The notes under the pieces were generated by a model. It did no database searches, was not told the origin of the DNA, and worked only from the letters and a program-made list of their open reading frames with translations. Positions 6,615 through 8,086 of a stretch of DNA of 8,086 nt are shown here, one piece after another. Origin of the DNA: B73-G16 sp964448445 (lineage in GTDB: Bacteria; Desulfobacterota; B13-G15); NCBI GenBank assembly GCA_964448445.1, contig CAYVAU010000060.1:1-8086 (forward strand). The letters run 5' to 3'. The translations under genes were made by a program, and so were the position numbers. Position 1 is the first letter of the stretch. Each line of letters begins with the position of its first letter.

Positions 6615-6623
6615 TTCTGCTAA

Positions 6624-6651
6624 AGCATAAAGGGATGGGAGAAAAAGTCAA
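6624..6651 (-). promoter_or_regulatory. Putative promoter of leader peptide and aminotransferase
   Basis: On the minus strand, TTGACT (6651-6646, 5 of 6 consensus) and TATGCT (6629-6624, 4 of 6) are separated by 16 bases. The predicted start is near 6617, just before the leader peptide ATG at 6614. It is the best sigma70-like pair on the minus strand between the tRNA and the leader. Confidence 0.45.
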
Positions 6652-6670
6652 TAAGTTGCAAAATAAGAGG

Positions 6671-6704
6671 TTGTCATTGGGGAAGGGTTTTGATAACTTT
6701 TAAT
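6671..6704 (+). promoter_or_regulatory. Possible tRNA-Ser promoter region
   Basis: AT-rich segment just before the tRNA. TTGTCA (6671-6676) could serve as -35 with a weak TAACTT (6694-6699) 17 bases on. TTTAAT (6699-6704, 5 of 6) is the better -10 hexamer but lacks a good -35. The exact boxes are uncertain. It is divergent from the aminotransferase promoter. Confidence 0.3.
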
Positions 6705-6711
6705 AAAAAAC

Positions 6712-6805
6712 GGAGAGATGGCCGAGAGGCTGAAGGCACCCGCCTGCTAAGCGGGTATCCCGGCAAGAACCGGGATCGAGGGTTCGAATCCCTCTCTCTC
6801 CGCCA
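6712..6805 (+). tRNA. tRNA-Ser (anticodon GCU), CCA encoded
   Basis: Complete class II cloverleaf. The acceptor GGAGAGA (6712-6718) pairs with TCTCTCC (6795-6801), followed by discriminator G (6802), usual for tRNA-Ser, and an encoded CCA (6803-6805). The anticodon stem CCCGC/GCGGG (6739-6743/6751-6755) encloses loop CTGCTAA with anticodon GCT at 6746-6748, reading AGC/AGU. A long variable arm with ATCCCGG/CCGGGAT pairing identifies a serine-type tRNA. The T arm GAGGG TTCGAAT CCCTC spans 6778-6794. A short T-run (6809-6813) follows. The galU-like frame begins immediately after the CCA. Confidence 0.97.
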
Positions 6806-6806
6806 T

Positions 6807-7592
6807 CCTTTTTCGCCCAGAAGGGCCGTCATCCCTGCCGCAGGAAGGGGAAGGAGGCTCCTTCCCCTGACCCAAAATTTCCCCAAGGAGCTCCTTCCGG
6901 TAAAGGGCCATCCGATGATCTATTATGCCCTGCGTGAGGCCGCCCTCTGCGGGGTGGAGGAAATCATAGTGATAGTGAACCCGAAGAAGCGGACCCTCAT
7001 CGAATACCTCGAGGAGGAATGGAGGGAAGAGCTCGGGGAGGAGGGGATAAGGCCCCCGAGGCTCAGGCTCCTTGAGCAACCCCTGCCCCGTGGTTCGGGG
7101 GATGCCCTCTGGAGGGCGAGGGAATTCCTTCGGGAAGGCCCCTTTCTTTGGATGATGCCGGATTTCGTGCTCTTGGGAGGTCCCCCACCGGCCCTGCAGA
7201 TCCTCAGGGCCCTTAACCCTTTGGAGGCGAAGAGCGCAGTGGGCGTTATCCGGATCGAGCCGGGGCAGGGGAGGCTCTTCGGCAACGTGGGGATAGTCAG
7301 AGGCGTATGGAAGGGGGAGAGGGTCCTTTCCATAAGGGGACTGTCGGGGAAAAGGGCCGAACCCCTAGAACCGAACCGGCCCCTCCTCAAGGCAATAGGA
7401 CGCTGGCTTCTTCTGCCCAGCATCTTTCCGCTGCTTGTGAAACATCGCCAGCTGGGTCCCGAATGGGACGATACCCCTGCCCTTCAGGCCCTCTGCGAAA
7501 AGGAGGAGGTGGTGGGAGTGCTGCTTGAGGGCAGGGGATTCGATGTGGGGAACATCTTGGGGTACCAGGCGGCCAGCAACTTTGGGATATGA
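6807..7592 (+). CDS. galU: GalU-like UTP-glucose-1-phosphate uridylyltransferase, start codon missing
   Basis: Nucleotidyltransferase of the GalU family, which makes UDP-glucose from UTP and glucose-1-phosphate for surface polysaccharides. The family core starts at about 6825 with AVIPAAGRGRRLLPLT, the nucleotide loop, then FPKELLPV (6879-6902), GHPMIYYALRE, WMMPDFVL (Asp codon 7161-7163, metal site), AIGRWLL (7392-7412), EWDDTPALQAL and GRGFDVGNILGY. About 256 residues are open to TGA, slightly short of the usual 280-300. The EKP motif of typical GalU is not conserved (LSGKRAEP instead). Between the tRNA CCA and the core there is no ATG, GTG or TTG in any frame. The only in-frame upstream start is a TTG at 6690, which reads through the tRNA; the first internal ATG (6915) removes the catalytic loop. 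So it is a 5'-truncated pseudogene, or it uses a non-standard start such as ATC at 6831. The start given is the first whole codon after the tRNA, not a proven start. Confidence 0.7.
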   Translation, partial: PFSPRRAVIPAAGRGRRLLPLTQNFPKELLPVKGHPMIYYALREAALCGVEEIIVIVNPKKRTLIEYLEEEWREELGEEGIRPPRLRLLEQPLPRGSGDALWRAREFLREGPFLWMMPDFVLLGGPPPALQILRALNPLEAKSAVGVIRIEPGQGRLFGNVGIVRGVWKGERVLSIRGLSGKRAEPLEPNRPLLKAIGRWLLLPSIFPLLVKHRQLGPEWDDTPALQALCEKEEVVGVLLEGRGFDVGNILGYQAASNFGI

Positions 7593-7603
7593 TTCCCAAA
7601 TGA

Positions 7604-7783
7604 AGCCCAACATCGCCTGAAGGCCTTGAGGCCATAAGGGAGGCCTTTGGGGTTTCGGAGCGCACCCTTTCCCAGTGGCAAGAAAAGCTTCGAGCTTCAA
7701 GAGGGGACCCCACAGCCCTCATACCTCATGAGCCCATCCCCAGAGGAAACGCCAATCCCATTGGCCAGAGGAAATCACCAGAC
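7604..7783 (+). pseudogene. Possible helix-turn-helix transposase fragment
   Basis: After a TGA at 7601 the frame stays open to TAG at 7901. Its first part reads like the N-terminal HTH of a transposase/integrase: EAIREAFGVSERTLSQWQEK, then RGDPTALIPHEPIPR, resembling the GD-x-x-ALLP linker after a homeodomain-like HTH. There is no start codon with a ribosome site, no catalytic domain follows, and the later residues look like no protein I recognise. Most likely a scrap of a decayed element; it could be chance. Confidence 0.3.
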
Positions 7784-7796
7784 AAGATGAGGTATG
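7720..7796. repeat. 77-bp concentric inverted-repeat structure with internal direct repeats
   Basis: CATACCTCAT (7720-7729) and its exact reverse complement ATGAGGTATG (7787-7796) are both centred on base 7758. A perfect inner palindrome, GCCAAT-CCC-ATTGGC (7751-7765), has the same centre. CCAGAGGAAA occurs twice in direct orientation (7740-7749 and 7765-7774) beside the inner palindrome. The segments between arms do not pair. Function unknown: a mobile-element end, a structured RNA of the neighbouring IS110 remnant, or an operator are all possible. Confidence 0.5.
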
Positions 7797-7857
7797 TGCC
7801 TATGAGGCTCCCTGAAAATCATCCCGAGTGCCAAAGGTTATGGACCAACCGTCTATG

Positions 7858-8086
7858 TCAATATGCACTCATCGCCGGGGTCTCCTCCTTCATCAGCTTG
7901 TAGACCCTTCTGCAAAGCCGGCGGGCGAGGGCGGTGAGGGCAACCCAATGGGGCTTTCCTTCCCCACGTTTCCGCTCATAGTAGGCTCGGGATTCTGGGT
8001 TCAGACGCAATTGGGTCAACGCCAGCTGAAGGAACGCTTGCCTCAACTTGTGGATCAGCTCTGCTTAACTCGGCCATCTTCCCTTC
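7858..8086 (-). pseudogene. IS110-family transposase, C-terminal remnant
   Basis: Minus-strand C-terminal domain of an IS110/IS116/IS902-type (DEDD) transposase. LRQAFLQLALTQLRLNP, then ESRAYYERKRGEGKPHWVAL and TALARRLCRRVYKLMK, match the family's terminal 'LRRAL...NP..R.FYERLR.RGKP..VAL.A..RKL' pattern, ending at TGA (7860-7858). It is broken: the preceding segment GRVKQS (8075-8058) is in another frame and meets TGA at 8057-8055, and a shift near 8047 is needed to join it to LRQAF. Restoring both gives the expected GR.KQG-x-x-LR. The catalytic serine lies upstream of this stretch and is not in the window before the edge. Not functional as it stands. Confidence 0.75.

Larger units (their letters stand above)
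7593..7857. other. Non-coding stretch between galU and the IS110 remnant
   Basis: No complete gene, no Shine-Dalgarno-plus-start and no intrinsic terminator with a T-run was found here. It contains the doubtful HTH fragment and the concentric repeat listed separately. It lies 3' of the IS110 transposase remnant, where IS1111-type elements keep a non-coding end, so part of it may be old IS end sequence. Confidence 0.5.

Noticed and set aside
6481..6620. T-box or SAM/other known riboswitch in the aminotransferase leader
   Set aside because: No T-box AGGGUGGNACCGCG-like sequence or other familiar riboswitch core is seen; the peptide-plus-terminator design explains the leader better.
6690..6806. 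Translation of the galU-like frame from TTG at 6690
   Set aside because: The frame would read through an entire functional tRNA gene, and the residues there match no GalU N-terminus.
7617..7650. Inverted repeat AAGGCCT/AGGCCTT after galU as a terminator
   Set aside because: The 14-nt loop and lack of a following T-run make it a poor intrinsic terminator.
1..8086. CRISPR array, prophage or integrase
   Set aside because: No regularly spaced repeats, cas genes, phage structural genes or tyrosine recombinase are visible; mobile DNA is limited to remnants at the right edge.

Overview
The window looks like a chromosomal piece of an anaerobic, probably thermophilic bacterium. It has Shine-Dalgarno sequences, ATGA-coupled genes, a bacterial tRNA-Ser with an encoded CCA, an intrinsic terminator and a BioD-type biotin gene. 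Arginine is mostly AGG and isoleucine often ATA, a bias common in thermophiles. The thiamin genes are of the type best known from archaea and deep-branching anaerobes. A Desulfobacterota/Thermodesulfobacteria-like host is a guess, not a demonstration.

Layout, left to right. (1) 2-1141 (+): the 3' five-sixths or so of a MATE-family multidrug/cation exporter, cut by the window edge. (2) 1192-5290 (+): a tightly packed cofactor operon made of thi4 (thiazole synthase with His in place of the sacrificial Cys), thiDN (HMP kinase fused to ThiN-type thiamin-phosphate synthase), a short thiC, and bioD (dethiobiotin synthetase). Junctions are ATGA overlaps or zero-gap. thiC makes HMP-P, ThiD phosphorylates it, Thi4 makes the thiazole, and ThiN joins the halves. 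Together they give a near-complete route to thiamin phosphate without thiG/thiS/thiH or thiE. A sigma70-like promoter overlaps the MATE stop codon and leaves no room for a TPP riboswitch. (3) 5287-6480 (-): a class I PLP-dependent aminotransferase, convergent with bioD and sharing its stop region. Its leader (about 6481-6617, minus) encodes a 16-residue peptide, MAPLYWWPYFRAGPGP, followed by a stable hairpin and a terminator hairpin with a U-tract. This has the architecture of a ribosome-mediated aromatic-amino-acid attenuator. (4) 6712-6805 (+): tRNA-Ser(GCU). (5) 6807-7592 (+): a GalU-like sugar-nucleotide uridylyltransferase frame that runs straight out of the tRNA 3' end with no usable start codon. 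(6) 7593-8086: decayed mobile DNA. It holds an IS110-family transposase C-terminus (minus) with a stop and a frameshift, a possible HTH-transposase scrap (plus), and a concentric 77-bp inverted-repeat structure.

The most interesting items are the aromatic leader-peptide attenuator before the aminotransferase, the archaeal-style minimal thiamin operon with bioD attached, and the start-less galU abutting the tRNA.
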